Source: Ctena decussata
Taxonomy: Eukaryota; Mollusca; Bivalvia; Lucinida; Lucinidae
Length of the DNA: 64,000 nucleotides
Reading direction: 5' to 3'
NCBI GenBank assembly: GCA_963989385.1
Contig: OZ022508.1
Coordinates: forward strand, 29,472,166 to 29,536,165
Shown here: positions 10,101-21,825 of the stretch, in pieces
Layout of the letters: every line of letters starts with the position of its first letter
Position numbering within the stretch: the stretch's first letter is position 1
The notes under the pieces: model-generated
Told to the model about the DNA's origin: nothing
Seen by the model: only the letters and a program-made list of their open reading frames with translations
Database searches by the model: none
Translations under genes and position numbers: made by a program

Positions 10101-11978
10101 ATATTCTTTACTCAACAACGCCGGCAGGTTTGTGGTGCTATGTTACAAAAACAAACTTCTAATGCCAATAATATTCTATCAGCTTTTTGACTACATATTT
10201 GGTGGGAGTAAATTAACAGGACACTCGGGCTGTTGATAATAAGAGCACCTGTTTTTATCTGTTTGAGTCTATGGAATATAAGTATGACATCTAGATATGA
10301 GCGTCAACAATTATCTTGGAAACAGGACTTTACTTAAAGCCTGATTATACGCAGCATATCGCGGCGCCGCATCAGGAATTACGCTGTTTACAAACACCCG
10401 TTTTATGGGACGCTACGTTTCAGTTGGTAAAAAAGCCTTTTTTGTTTGAATCCTATTGTTATTAAAGCAAAGACCTTTAAACCCATCCGGTAGCGCCTCT
10501 ACGAGAACACAGGTAAACCTATATTCATCAACAGAAACTCAGAGACTTCGGCAAACAGTGTAGAGTCAGAGAAAACGCCTTTCGGTGTATGGTTACCATT
10601 ATCTGAATTATGTTTCATTTGGGTTTGATTGGACTCTTTCTGGAAAACTTAGATCCGGGGTCTGACCCTGTACCGTTGGCATCAAATACAGGAATTTATG
10701 AAGTCTGTGGATGGATGATTCTACTCAAACATTCAATGAGGAGAAAAATAAATACAATAGCAAATAACAAACATAGCATGCGTTTATAACGAGAGAAATG
10801 GTATTTTAAAGCAAAGTTTTATATATGTAAAAAGGAAAAGATGATAACAGTTGAATCAGTAACAACGAAACATGAACAAAACCAAGGCATGCTAAATGGC
10901 TAACATCATATGCGAACAATTGATTCAGCTAAACGTGCATTTGAATGACATAGTGTGAAAAGATACATTTAAGCGTTTCTTACGACATGGCATGTACAAG
11001 CAACAAATACTCAGATCAGCCTTTGCATCCGCGCAGTCTGATCAAAGTCTTCTTTAGTATATACGATCTATGAGTTCTGGGGAATCTAAAAATTGACAAG
11101 TACATCTACAAACTTGACGGTTTTGACTAGTTTGAACAGAAGCTCATGTTGATTTAAGAGTTTGCTTGCAAGCACATGACGTAAGGTTCTTTATTCAAGA
11201 GGCGAAATCATTCATTTTTCATAATGCAACCCCTAGGCATTTGTAAAGTGTAAATACCCCCGATTAGACTGCGTGTGAACGCATGCAGACCGCACACTAG
11301 ACTATTTGCACGTACCTTGATGCACATTACTTACTTATTGTTTCTAAGTAAAACATGCTATTTATACATCTATATTTATTCGAATGTAAACATTTCTGAT
11401 CAATAGCAACCATGATGCGATCCATATCAGCTCGTTTTAAAAGCACTCCCTTTTACGCTTAATGCCAGTAAGATGACCGAACTGGCAATGGACTTTTAAA
11501 ATAATGCTTTAAACAGACCGTCATGACCCGATTCTTGACTGGTGGCGATCGGATGTGTTTACACTCGAATGTATAGGCAAGAAACAGCTGTTGCATCGAC
11601 AGAAAATGATACGCTGTACATGTAACAAACTCCCATACTTCGGACTGTCAGGATGCGCTGAACGAAAGTTTGCTTGAAAAAAAAAAGTGTAATTTTCCTC
11701 GACGCAATACGTTAATGGCATTGAAAGTTCGCACACATACAAACTTATGACTACTTAGAAAGTTCCTGTATTTCATCTGACGGAATATGGTGATAAAGTT
11801 GAGTTGTCTCTGACGGACATTAAACTAAGACTAGTTCTTAATCTCTCTAGATATTCCTCGCTCCTGTTCACTCGCTTTGTTTCCAAGCGCCGCCATCGAG
11901 CCGACAGTTCTCCTAGTTTTGCACTAGTTCTCGATCTGAAATACATGCAAATACGTGTTCATCGAGTTCTATATCGAG
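10101..11978. other. No gene seen; one MITE fragment
   Basis: Only short unsupported frames occur. A degenerate family P fragment lies at about 10980-11052 (CTCAGATCAGCCTTTGCATC, then CAGTCTGATCAAAGTCTTC). I see no splice-supported exon or other known repeat. Confidence 0.5.
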
Positions 11979-12053
11979 ATAGTGGAATTCGGTTATAGTG
12001 GAATTCGGATATCTCCGAGATAGCCGAATTCCACTATAACCTAATTCCACTAT
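11979..12053. repeat. Inverted repeat with doubled GTGGAATTCGG arms
   Basis: ATAGTGGAATTCGGTTATAG and a second GTGGAATTCGGATATCT face AGATAGCCGAATTCCAC and TATAACCTAATTCCACTAT. The arms are ~36 bp with one or two mismatches and almost no loop. Each arm is itself a direct repeat, which makes a nested hairpin. Confidence 0.75.
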
Positions 12054-12521
12054 GACAGAAATAACCCAAATCCAGTCAAATCTTATTCAATGAATGTGCT
12101 TTCGGTCGGACCTTCTTCCATGAAGGATGATGTTCAATGGCGCCAAAGTCAAACGCAGTGCTGTGAATCGAATCAATAATTGACAGTGTCAGTGAATCAT
12201 GAAGTAGACAGAAGTCTTGCCGTACCTTCTGATAAGTTGCGCCATCAGAAAAGACGGAGAATATCTGCATATTCGCAAATACTCTGATGCGTATTAAATT
12301 TTGTCAAACTGACAACATTTTAACACACATCTGAGTACTTGCACACTGTAAAGTTTGTAATTAGGATTTCGCTAGCAACTTTATACAGGCCGTGCGACAT
12401 GACTCGACTTTGTGGGTAAACCATTAGGCTTCCTCTTCAGGTGTAAATCACACGATTGCGCGTACATATGTAGTACACCAGGATGAGACTCTAATAAACT
12501 AATAATCCTAACCCTACAGAT

Positions 12522-12757
12522 GAGCCGCGACACGAGAAAACCAACAATGTGGTTGTGCGCCCAGCGCAGACTCAGATCAGCCTGGGCATCCGCCCAGTCT
12601 GATCAGAGTCTTCGCTGTCCGCATGAAAGTACTTTGGACCCTCAGCTACACTTTAAGCGCTTAGCAAAGAGTCTGATCAGTCTGGGTGGATGCCCAGGTT
12701 GATCTGAGTCTGCGCTGGGCGCACAACCACATTGTTGGTTTTCTCGTGTCGCGGCTC
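12522..12757. mobile_element. Palindromic MITE family P, near-consensus copy
   Basis: A full 236-bp copy running GAGCCGCGACACGAGAAAAC to GTTTTCTCGTGTCGCGGCTC. The flanks AGAT and ATAT differ at one base, as expected for an aged 4-bp duplication. It is one of the cleanest copies for deriving a consensus. Confidence 0.87.
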
Positions 12758-13106
12758 ATATGTATAATGACAATGCATCCATACATACCCTAACAAGGGT
12801 CTTCTTGCATGTTCGGACAAAAGAAGCGTCGGGCCATTTTCATTTTCAGTAGTGCGCTTGTGCGCTGGTCTGAACATTTGTGCAAGTCTGATCAAATGGC
12901 AATATCTGTCAACCAGTGTTATGAAATTGCTGACACAAATCATTACGAAGTATAAGGATTGAAATCATTGATCTGAACTATTTATTATCCTTTCGACTTA
13001 AAGTAACTCCTGTTGCCTTTAAATTTTATTAGCAACCATATATTGCAAGTCTATTGTTTAAATAAAACCATTAACATGATAAACTTCTTTAGCAGAAATA
13101 TGTTTT

Positions 13107-13121
13107 TGTGTGTGTGTGTAT

Positions 13122-13152
<31 letters not shown>

Positions 13153-13182
13153 TTGTGTGTGTATGTGTGTGTGTGGGGGGGG
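13107..13182. repeat. (TG)n / poly-G simple repeat
   Basis: TG dinucleotides alternate with a run of about 17 G and a second TG/GGGGGG block. Open frames read here on both strands (runs of Val/Cys/Gly or Pro/His/Thr) are artefacts of this composition. Confidence 0.9.
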
Positions 13183-14705
13183 TCTTCTTTTCTTTCTTTT
13201 TTTCAAATATGGTGAACAAACAACATGTTTACCTCTTTGTGCAATTATGCACTTTGAAGTTCTTTGACCGTAAAAAAAAATGTATCGGCAAAGAAAGCTA
13301 GAGACATGCACATTTTCGTATCCAGTTGAACTTGCGCAATGATCAGCCTATGGTTTTATTCAATTGTACTTTATTATTACTATTATTATTATTTCAATCA
13401 TTTATTTTAAGTGAAGTTATCTAATATGCGTTGGGACTGGCCGCAGCTAAGGTGGGAATATGGGCTGGATAAGGTGAGATGAAGGGACCTTATATGCCTA
13501 AGCTGAAATCTGTAAGAGGCATTAGGTGATCAATAAATCACACTTCATTTTGGTAGACGATAAGTACTGGCTTAGCACTTCTAAGCCTTAAACTTATAAT
13601 AATGTCACCTGAAAGATTTACTGGCTTTAATTTGATCTTGATTATTTAAATGATAGTAAGTGTTAAATTTTATAGGAACAAGTATTTGAGATTCCCAATG
13701 CCAAAAAAAACTAACTTATAGAAAGCCAGACAGGTTTCAGATCAGCCTCCGTATCCAAGCAAACCGTGTTTCGCCTCTTGCTACAAGAAGTCTATCCTCA
13801 AGTAGCGGCTTGTACATGTATTTACTTGAGGAGTCCCTGTCAAATGCTGTATACAGCTAGGTTAGCCGTTCCTATCCGTCAGAGCGCTTATTATTTACCG
13901 CTGTATTTCATTGCAATTTTCAGACTAGATTCTTCCTTCTGCAAACTTTGACAGATTAATTTCTCAAATCTAGGAATGGTATTAAGTGCACACCTTAAAG
14001 CAAGTGTGTAAACTTTCATGTTTTACCAATATTTTAAAACACAGATTTGTGACTTTCTGTTTGCTTTCCTGGACGATGATTGAGATACTCTTAAAGGAAA
14101 ACACTCACTATAATTCAAATTGCACTTAAAGAAGTTTATAGAATATGAAGTATGCCGAAAATTCCATGAAAATCGGACTTAAATTAAGCAACAAATGTGA
14201 AAATGATGAACTGGGAACAAGCAGATCTGTCAGGGAATGAAAAGTGAAAACTTAAACTAGATCCAGTTTAAAGCACACTTCAATTGAATGAAATGAATCA
14301 ATAAACAGTTTATTTCATAAAGAGATGGTTTAAGCCAACACAGGTTGTAAAAATAAGCAATGTTTGCACTTTTTCACATGACAGGAACTTTCAAAATGGC
14401 GGCCTCCTTGACGACCATGTTGAAATTTTTAAACCTTTATATCTTTCTTAGTTTATTTCCAATCGCCATGGAAATTTCACCAAGAGTAGTAATTTATCGA
14501 GCTCTACAAATTCAACTCATTATATATTTTAGTGAGTATGTTCCTTTAAGTGAAAGAACATGTTTTTACGGCAGCAAATGCTCACATAAATGGAAGAATG
14601 AAAGTGTATCTCTTTATCATAAACAGTCTGATATACATCAGCGAAAGGATAAGATTCAACTCTATTTTGTTATTAACAATATCAGAATGTGAGACCTCAA
14701 AAATA

Positions 14706-14914
14706 CAGTCAACTCCCGATATCTCGAACACTGATATCTCAAAGTATCTTCTGATATAAAAACAACAACATATTTCCTATATCTATTTACATTTAAACCC
14801 CTGTCATCTCAAACTACTGATATCTCAAAGTAAATTTTCTGGAACCAGATAATTTACTTTGAGATATCAGTAGTTTGGGCTGAAGTTTGACTTCGAGATA
14901 TCGAGAGTTGACTG
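14706..14914. mobile_element. Pogo/mariner-type MITE with TA duplication
   Basis: Starts CAGTCAACTCCCGATATCTC and ends GAGATATCGAGAGTTGACTG, with TA directly outside both ends (14704-14705 and 14915-14916). An inner inverted pair (AAACTACTGATATCTCAAAG / CTTTGAGATATCAGTAGTTT) folds the middle. The TA target and CAGT-type termini fit the Tc1/mariner/pogo superfamily; no coding capacity. Confidence 0.8.
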
Positions 14915-15116
14915 TACTTGACTGACCTTCTCTCCTCTGCTCTACGTCTCTGTAAGAGTATTTCTTTCTGTCTTTTCTGGAATTCTTCTTCCCATTTCCT
15001 TTCCTCTGCAACCTCTCGTGGGTCCAGCAGCTGCACGTGCTTAATATCTCTCCAGCTAGGTCCCATTCTTAGACTTATCAGACTCCCATTCCATTACTAC
15101 GGATGAAATATGAAAG

Positions 15117-15490
15117 AAAATGTTTTATCATATGACGTCGCATTTGAGAGTGTAATAAAGCCATGCATTAAAAACAATAATCCACTAGTGGATTAAATAT
15201 GCAAATTACGTCGTAACGTATATGCGTTGACGTCCACAAAAACGTTGCATTTTCTAATGGCGAAATTGTGACGTTTTAGTGTAAAATTGCTAATAAAATG
15301 CGATTTTAGTGTCATATGATAAATAGAATCTTGCATTCGTGCTCCTGTATTATTGATTTTATTAAACTCGTTGGGAAAAACCGATAAGATGCTCGGCAAA
15401 GCCTCGCATCTTATCTTTTTCCCCAACTCGTTTAATAAATTCAATAATACATGAGCACTCATGCAAGATCCTCTATGTCTACCATAAAAT
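15117..15490 (-). mobile_element. Foldback MITE family F, copy 1
   Basis: About 370 bp matching 40065-40415 in reverse orientation. The hallmark is a hairpin: GATAAGATGCTCGGC faces GCCTCGCATCTTATC, flanked by GTTTAATAAA arms. It carries CATATGAC, TCCACTAGT and GACGTC blocks in the same order as the other copy. No open frame. Confidence 0.72.
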
Positions 15491-15828
15491 CAAATATGTT
15501 TCAGCAAATGATCAGAATGATTGGGATGTGTGCCGGTGGCCATTGCAACAAGCCCGTTCTCGCGACTGGAAAACGCGCAATTCCATTCCCATGTAACAAA
15601 TTAAGACCTGAAGCTTCCGCAGATGTGTAGCCAAAAAATAAGCATTTCCATTCGACAACTAAGTTATAAGTATAAAACTTTCAGTTTGGGGAATGACAAA
15701 TTGGTGGAGTTATAAAACAAACTCCTGAAAGCAGCCAAACTGATTTTTGTAATCTCCAGACGGGAATGATATATCGCGTTTTCATGTTCCAGTCTAAGCA
15801 TGGTTTTCGATGTGAAAATAAGATGAAT

Positions 15829-16063
15829 GAGCCGCGACACGAGAAAACCAACAAACTGGTTGTGCGCCCAGCACAGACTCAGATCAGCGAGGCCATCAAC
15901 CAACTCTGATCAGAGTCTTCGCTATCCGCATAGAGGTAGCTTAGACCCTTAGCAACCCTTTAAGTGCTTCGCGAAGCGTCTGATCAACCTGTTTTGATAC
16001 CCAAGCTGATCTGTGTCTGCGCAGGGCGCACAACCACTTTGTTGGTTTTTTTGTGTCACAGCT
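15829..16063. mobile_element. Palindromic MITE family P, older copy
   Basis: Starts GAGCCGCGACACGAGAAAAC; the right end (TTTTGTGTCACAGCT) has decayed. Both arms and the central AGCTTAGACCCTTAGC-type joint are recognisable. Confidence 0.75.
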
Positions 16064-16227
16064 AAAATATTGTCCAAGTTTATAGCGGCATTGTCCCGAC
16101 AACTAAGACTGATGAATGACATAATTTGTATGCCCTTTTCAGCAATATTTCAGTCATAACGCACCGAAGGAAGGTTCAAAATGAAAGACTGCTTGCAATA
16201 AAGTCCTGTTAACGATTGGAAAACATT

Positions 16228-16296
16228 CCGCTTCCAGTGGGATCCGACCCGAGCAGCCAGTTTCTGTGCTTAACCCACTGAGCTATCGAGGCTCAT
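16228..16296 (-). repeat. tRNA-like sequence, SINE head
   Basis: On the minus strand: CCTCGATAGCTCAGTGGGTT (A box) and GGGTCGGATCCCA (B-box-like, mutated). The 3' half does not pair with the 5' end, so this is not a working tRNA. A similar head lies on the plus strand at 59062-59127. Confidence 0.5.
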
Positions 16297-16747
16297 GATG
16301 AATTAGAAACATATTTGAAAAAGCATACCAAGACTGGCAAAGAACATACGCATTGTACTTAACAAAAAACTACAAGGTCAAACTATAGAATGTTTCATGT
16401 ATCCATTATAATTTTAGAAAATTCGTAAGTTTTAAACATAGCACATGATATAATTTGATAAGATCTGTCTGAGCTGCATCTGAACACATCCCTATCTAAA
16501 TGCGTAACACCGTTCTTTAGATAAATGAGTTCATATAATTTGTTTGCTTGAAGGTAAAATAGTTTACTTTCAATATAAGCAACTCTATCATTTTCATGTC
16601 TCCTCCCTTCTCTTAGAGGAAGGAATTTTCTCCCCAGAAGCGAATTACTTTCGTTAACGGTCAACACTTACAGCAAGGAATTCCCCACAATGAAAGAATT
16701 AATTCCTTTATATACGTTTATCCCTTTTTGGAGGTGTTTAAAAATAT

Positions 16748-16979
16748 GAGCCGCGACACGAGAAAACAAAGTGCTTTTGCGCCCAGCGCAGACTCAAATC
16801 AGCCTGGGCATTCGCCCAGTCCGATCAGAGTCTTCGCTGGCCACACGGAGGTAGCTAAGACCCTTGGCTACCCTTTGAGCGCTTAGCGAAGAGTCCGACC
16901 AGACTAGGCGGATGCCCAGGCTGATCTGAGTCTGCGCTGGGCGCACAACCACATTATTGGTTTTCTCGTGTCGCGGCTC
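16748..16979. mobile_element. Palindromic MITE family P with ATAT duplication
   Basis: A 232-bp copy from GAGCCGCGACACGAG to CTCGTGTCGCGGCTC, flanked by ATAT at 16744-16747 and 16980-16983. A small gap in the left arm (AAACCAACAAAGTGG shortened) explains the lost bases. Confidence 0.87.
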
Positions 16980-17150
16980 ATATCAAGGAGAGCAAACAGA
17001 ATGTCATAAAAGCTGTTTCGCCTTGCAAAGAATGGCAAAAAGCAGAGATACATACCATTAGGTTAAACAATATTTATTCATAGAAAATACATAAATATCA
17101 AATATTACACAACATGGTACAGGATCTTATGGCAAGCGTAATTCTTATAT

Positions 17151-17309
17151 AGAATCCATCTCCTGAATAAAGAAGCCATCTCCTAATAAAGAAGCCATCT
17201 CCTAATATAGAAGCCATTTCCTAATATAGAAGCCATCTCCTGATATAGAAGCCATCTCCTGAGGAGATGGCTTCCATATTCAGGTGATGGCTTCTAAATT
17301 CAGGAGATG
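17151..17309. repeat. Tandem ~19-bp array with an inverted tail
   Basis: Units of the form ATAGAAGCCATCTCCTAAT are repeated about six times. Then two to three units follow in reverse orientation (AGGAGATGGCTTCCATATTC). The switch happens at CTCCTGAGGAG, so the array can fold into one long hairpin. Confidence 0.82.
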
Positions 17310-17534
17310 CGTACCATTTAACTCAATATCCCACGATTTGTAGAAAGTCGCTTACGTAAATGTTCTATCAGGCTGCTCATAAAGAAGCTTCTGGTTTTGA
17401 TCTACACTTTTTGAGACACTTTTGTCAAAGGTTTAGAGTCTATTATAAGTTAAATAGCGATAAAACAGTAAACCTACCGTAATGATTGGTTATGTAACAT
17501 ATGGTCTGCTATGATTGTAGTATATGATTTACAG

Positions 17535-17536
<2 letters not shown>

Positions 17537-17575
<39 letters not shown>

Positions 17576-17587
17576 AAGAGAGAGAGA
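17537..17587. repeat. (GA)n microsatellite
   Basis: About 50 bases of GA with one AA and one GG interruption. Confidence 0.9.
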
Positions 17588-17701
17588 ATAAATGTTTTAA
17601 CACTAGGTCTCCGCAGCAAATAAATCCAACTAAATTGTTTTTAGTCCGTCAGAAACAAGCGAGGCAAAGGTGCTAGTCAAAGACTTTGTTTTAACAAAAT
17701 A

Positions 17702-17906
17702 CACACAGCTCTCGATATCTCAAACACATATTTGCTTATATTAAAGAATATACTTCGACACATTTCCTGCTTTTATTTACATTTCAAATCCTGTTATCTC
17801 AAACTACTGATATCTCAAAGTAATTTTTGTGGGACCAGAAAAAAATAATTTTAGATATCAGTAGTTTGGGATGACTTTTTGACTTTGAGATGTCGAGAGT
17901 GGACTG
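17702..17906. mobile_element. Pogo/mariner-type MITE, second full copy
   Basis: Same layout as 14706-14914, with outer CTCTCGATATCTCAAAC and GATGTCGAGAGTGGACTG and a TA outside each end. The left terminus is slightly altered (CACACAGCTCTCG). The inner AAACTACTGATATCTCAAAG palindrome is kept. Confidence 0.77.
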
Positions 17907-17919
17907 TATATAAAGAAAA

Positions 17920-19545
17920 CGTGTGAAATATCTGATAATCTGAGACTACTCACACAAACAACCCAACTAACATTTGACTTTCCTGCTGTTTAGAACACAT
18001 AAACAATCCCATTTCAATACTTATTCTTAAGAGGGGGACAGTATTGTTCGCTTAGGCTTTGTACAGTAAAAACGGGTCTTAAACACTTGTACAGAGACAA
18101 ATGAAAAAACCCTTATCATTCTGCACAAAATGACGTATTTCACAAACTTCTTCACTTTGGATTAAGTGATATTTCATCTTCCAATACTTGCATGCACTAA
18201 ACTGACTTTGTAAGCTAATCTGGGTCTAAGCTGCTCTGCTGTGACAAGGCACCGTTTGTCTGGCGCGGCCCGAAGTTTAATAAGACTGATTATAAAACTA
18301 CTCGTCGCTGATTTACTACTGGATAAAGCGTTACCTATTCAAACTGACTTGAAAGGATTCTTAAATAATGGAAGAGCATTAAATATTATGTCTGAGGTTC
18401 GGAAGGGACTATGAAATAAATGTCTGATCAAAAGGCGGTCAATATATTTTGGTTGTAATTACGCAGTTGTTGCATGGTTTCTCTTTAGACTGGTATATAC
18501 AAAGGATAATGGCATGAGTCTGTTTCGTTTCGGATAGACAGTTATAACAACTATTCCTTCCACAAATATGTACCATCTGTGAACTCGATGTTCTGCTATC
18601 ATGTTTCTGACAGTGTTTTTGGCAATGCAAGATGCGGAAAAAATATAAGATTTTCGGTGGCGAATATTTAACAAAAATGTTTCCGTTTTGTCATAAATGG
18701 ATATAATGATCAAGGGCATACTTATTTTACCCCTTCCGTAATGCTGACAAATTCCATCCATTTCTACCTCGTTTTCTCTGTGTCATGTAGAATGGTCTTT
18801 GCCTATCCAGAAAACCTTGCGATGTGACATAACCACCTTAGAATCATATTGTCCGATGGCTGCTTGGATATTTCTGCGAACCTTCTCATTGGTTACGAGC
18901 TCCAAAGTACACAGATAGGCAATTATCAGGAATTAATACAATCAAATCCAACATCCCGCTATCAAAACCAATAGGGAAAGAAGCACACACATACGCAAAA
19001 ACTGACACAATTTCACGAAAGACACGCACGATAAGGTAAACTGAATGAGCAGCTCTTTCCTAAACAGGTGGGCATTCAGCATCAACAGCATCAACATCTA
19101 TTTTAATCCATTTTATTTTTATCTTAAAAAACAAAACAAACCAAAAGGCAGATTGGGTAGCGAAACAGATTACCGAACCGAAAAAGAACATAGACAAGCG
19201 GGCATAGCACAATGTAACATCAAGGAACCACAACAGAAGTACCGCCTTGAAACGGTCAGCAAAATATTATTTGGGGACTTAAACATGTTTTACTTGTAAC
19301 AAACCTCTCCCACTGCTTCTGCAGTGGTTCGAAACGTTTAGTTAGCTTTTTAACCCGCATGAAGGTTTCCTAATCCATCAATGAAACATCATCGGAAATT
19401 AACAAATCACGTATAAGAACTATGATGAATCAAGTACGAAATGTTCAATAAAGTAAGTACATGTAGCTTTTTATGCCAAAGGCCTTTGTTCTATGTTCTT
19501 AAATCTGCTGTCAAGGTCCGCGATGATGATGTTTGCCTTAAACTT
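17920..19545. other. No gene or recognisable repeat
   Basis: Several short open frames occur on both strands (for example 18459-18761 minus, 100 codons). None has a recognisable domain, a convincing splice context or a repeat match within this window. Confidence 0.45.
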
Positions 19546-19553
19546 AAGAAATA

Positions 19554-19740
19554 GATCAGCTCTAGCAGTGAATTGTTGAGTAATAATTCACTGCTTGGAG
19601 GCCAGTTGTAAAGTAGATCATAGATATAGTAGATATATCTGCTTACAACTGACCGACAAACAGTGAATTATTAGACTAGTTTAAATAAGCCCAAACTATC
19701 GACTATCCGACTATACTAAAAACTATCGGTGAACACTGTT
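19554..19740. repeat. Foldback repeat family G, copy 1
   Basis: AGCTCTAGCAGTGAATTGTT and GAGTAATAATTCACTG form one arm, with CCAGTTGTAAAGTAGATC facing ATCTGCTTACAACTGACC. The text recurs at 47890-48036 and (inverted and interrupted) at 25150-25245. Flank ACTAGTTTAAATAAG matches 25190-25200 in reverse. Confidence 0.65.
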
Positions 19741-19744
19741 CGTA

Positions 19745-21080
19745 ATGAAGTACGGCAGAAAGAATAACAACAAGAGCGTTTTGACTGGTATTTACATTCT
19801 CAGTGCATTTATTGGAAAGCCCTATGATAAACCATTAGAACGTAATGTAGTATAAAGTTTATACTTCAACAACTACATCGGTTCACGCGACGTTACATGA
19901 GTTAAGTGACGTCAAAATAAACCATGGTTCTCTTCAATCTGATTGGACGTAGGCGACGTTATGACGCTGTTCTGCTGTAAGTAGAAAAAATGCGTATAAA
20001 TGTTGTTTTTTTTTTCTGCTCCAACTGTAGCGATTAAAAACAACACAAATTTGCGGTCAATTAATAGATAGAAAAGAATGTAATATATAAGCAATGAACT
20101 TAATTTTTCTGGTGTTTATCGAAGTATAATGTCACACTTCACTATTGAAGCGTCATATATCGCAGCTTGCAATATAAAATGTAAAATGAAGTATAAGATG
20201 TGAAGAAGTAACTGCGTTAGTTGAAGTCTCGTGTATTACAGGCGCGTAGTTATTTGATAACTCAGTTTGCATTTACAGTTTGTACTTAAACCAATTTATG
20301 ACAACGACTATAGAGAGACGAGCTCTTTTACACCCACTCACTGCCACTACGATCACAACTCTGTTGGAAACATTTAATGCATTCCCATATTATACCTCAC
20401 ACTTCCCTTGAACTGACCTCGATCTACCAAGCTCTTCCAATAGAGGACAATTAACAGAACAACGACTGTTGATGTTTGAGCCGGAAAGGTTGACCGAATC
20501 GTCCCGACTATTTATTGACGAAAAATTGTATCATGCAATCCTTCCATGCAAAACTAACAACCATGCATCGTAATAACGTCGACACTCATCATCTTATCTA
20601 GGCACTCAAAACAACCCCTTCAATTTTATAGAAAAAAAAATGTGCTGATTCGGTGGCGTTTTTCCGCTGAATGACTAGCCCAGCCAAAATACATCCCTTA
20701 GATTTGCAAAACAAAAACTCTGCACACTAGCGCCATCTACCATGGTATATCTGAACAATCAAGGGAAAGCAATTTTTGTCTAATTCATTACATTCAAACG
20801 ACAAAAATATATTTTATGAAACAAAGTGTGATATCTGAGCTGTCTGGAATTAAGCCTAGATGATAAGCTGTGAAATATGAAGTATACAATATGAGACGTG
20901 AACTCACAAACATATTGCATACGTTCCTATTCACATTTCACACCCTACTTTATAGTTCCCACTTTGATAAAGGTCCCGTTCTTTATCATTGGTATAAAAT
21001 CATAATATTTCGCGTCAGGTATAATTGGAAACTTTAACAACAGTTTTGTCATTGTAAATGAACTGATTAGCAAGCTTTTA
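19745..21080. other. No gene seen
   Basis: AT-rich sequence with short frames only. A short stretch at 19850-19900 (TATACTTC, ACTACATCGG) recalls the hairpin at 51246-51384, but the match is too short to call a copy. Confidence 0.4.
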
Positions 21081-21161
21081 ACACATATAACATCATTGAG
21101 TTTCACGTAAAAAGAGTTGAAAGAAGATTTAGGTCATTCTATCATAACTTGGATGATTCAT

Positions 21162-21235
21162 TGAAGCGGTAAAAATACAATGCACAGACAGGGCCCCATG
21201 AAGCGGTAAAAATACAATGTACAGACAGAGGGTCC
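21162..21235. repeat. Tandem duplication of ~39 bp
   Basis: TGAAGCGGTAAAAATACAAT plus GCACAGACAGGG occurs twice in a row (the second with GTACAGACAGAGGG). It lies inside a stretch that also resembles 26880-27050 and 22400-22530. Confidence 0.75.
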
Positions 21236-21825
21236 ATTGCTAGACAGAGAACCAGAAAAGGAATTGTAATTTGAGGACAGATTTTTCAAGAAGTATTGAC
21301 AATTATATGGTTTAATATGCGCAGTAACCCGAATTTATCACCAGATGTGAACCGCTTTTCACACTGATTCGTGCTGTTAGATGCATTCGCCACTGGAATT
21401 AGATCTACATTGTAGAATTCAAAGTCTATAGTCCTCGTAGTGGTTTAAATGTCTGAAAACAAGCAGATGCACATTAACGGGTTGATGCCAACATTTAAGT
21501 TTGATGACAACATGTCTTTTCTACTGGATGCTGGTTGAAAAATGTGAGGCAGTAAATAGGATCTTCCTCCTGTACCTTATATTATTGCCATATGACAAAG
21601 TACGACATATATTTTCGAGAACAGGCCAATAACATGTAAAATTATTCGAGGATTTTTTTTTTTTTTTTTTTTTGAAATCTGTCCAATCACGATCATTCAC
21701 ATGAGAAAAACAGTAGTGAAACGATTCAAGACGTATCTCGCAATAAAATTATGCATAAAATTATCTACTGGGAAAGCATCGGAGCACCTAAGAGTGGAAT
21801 ATGATCTGTAACATATGAAAATATA

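Noticed and set aside
12520..12702. Arg/Ser/Trp-rich frames such as 6192-6566, 12520-12702, 49103-49303 and 54515-54802
   Set aside because: All are translations of family P elements or run into them; no independent evidence of a protein.
13013..13311. Frames over the TG/poly-G tract
   Set aside because: Low-complexity artefacts, open on both strands.
14360..14692. A 110-codon frame with a hydrophobic start
   Set aside because: No recognisable domain, no convincing splice context, and it sits in repeat-like sequence ending beside a pogo-type MITE.
17151..17309. A CRISPR-like array
   Set aside because: Units abut without unique spacers and reverse direction; the DNA is eukaryotic.
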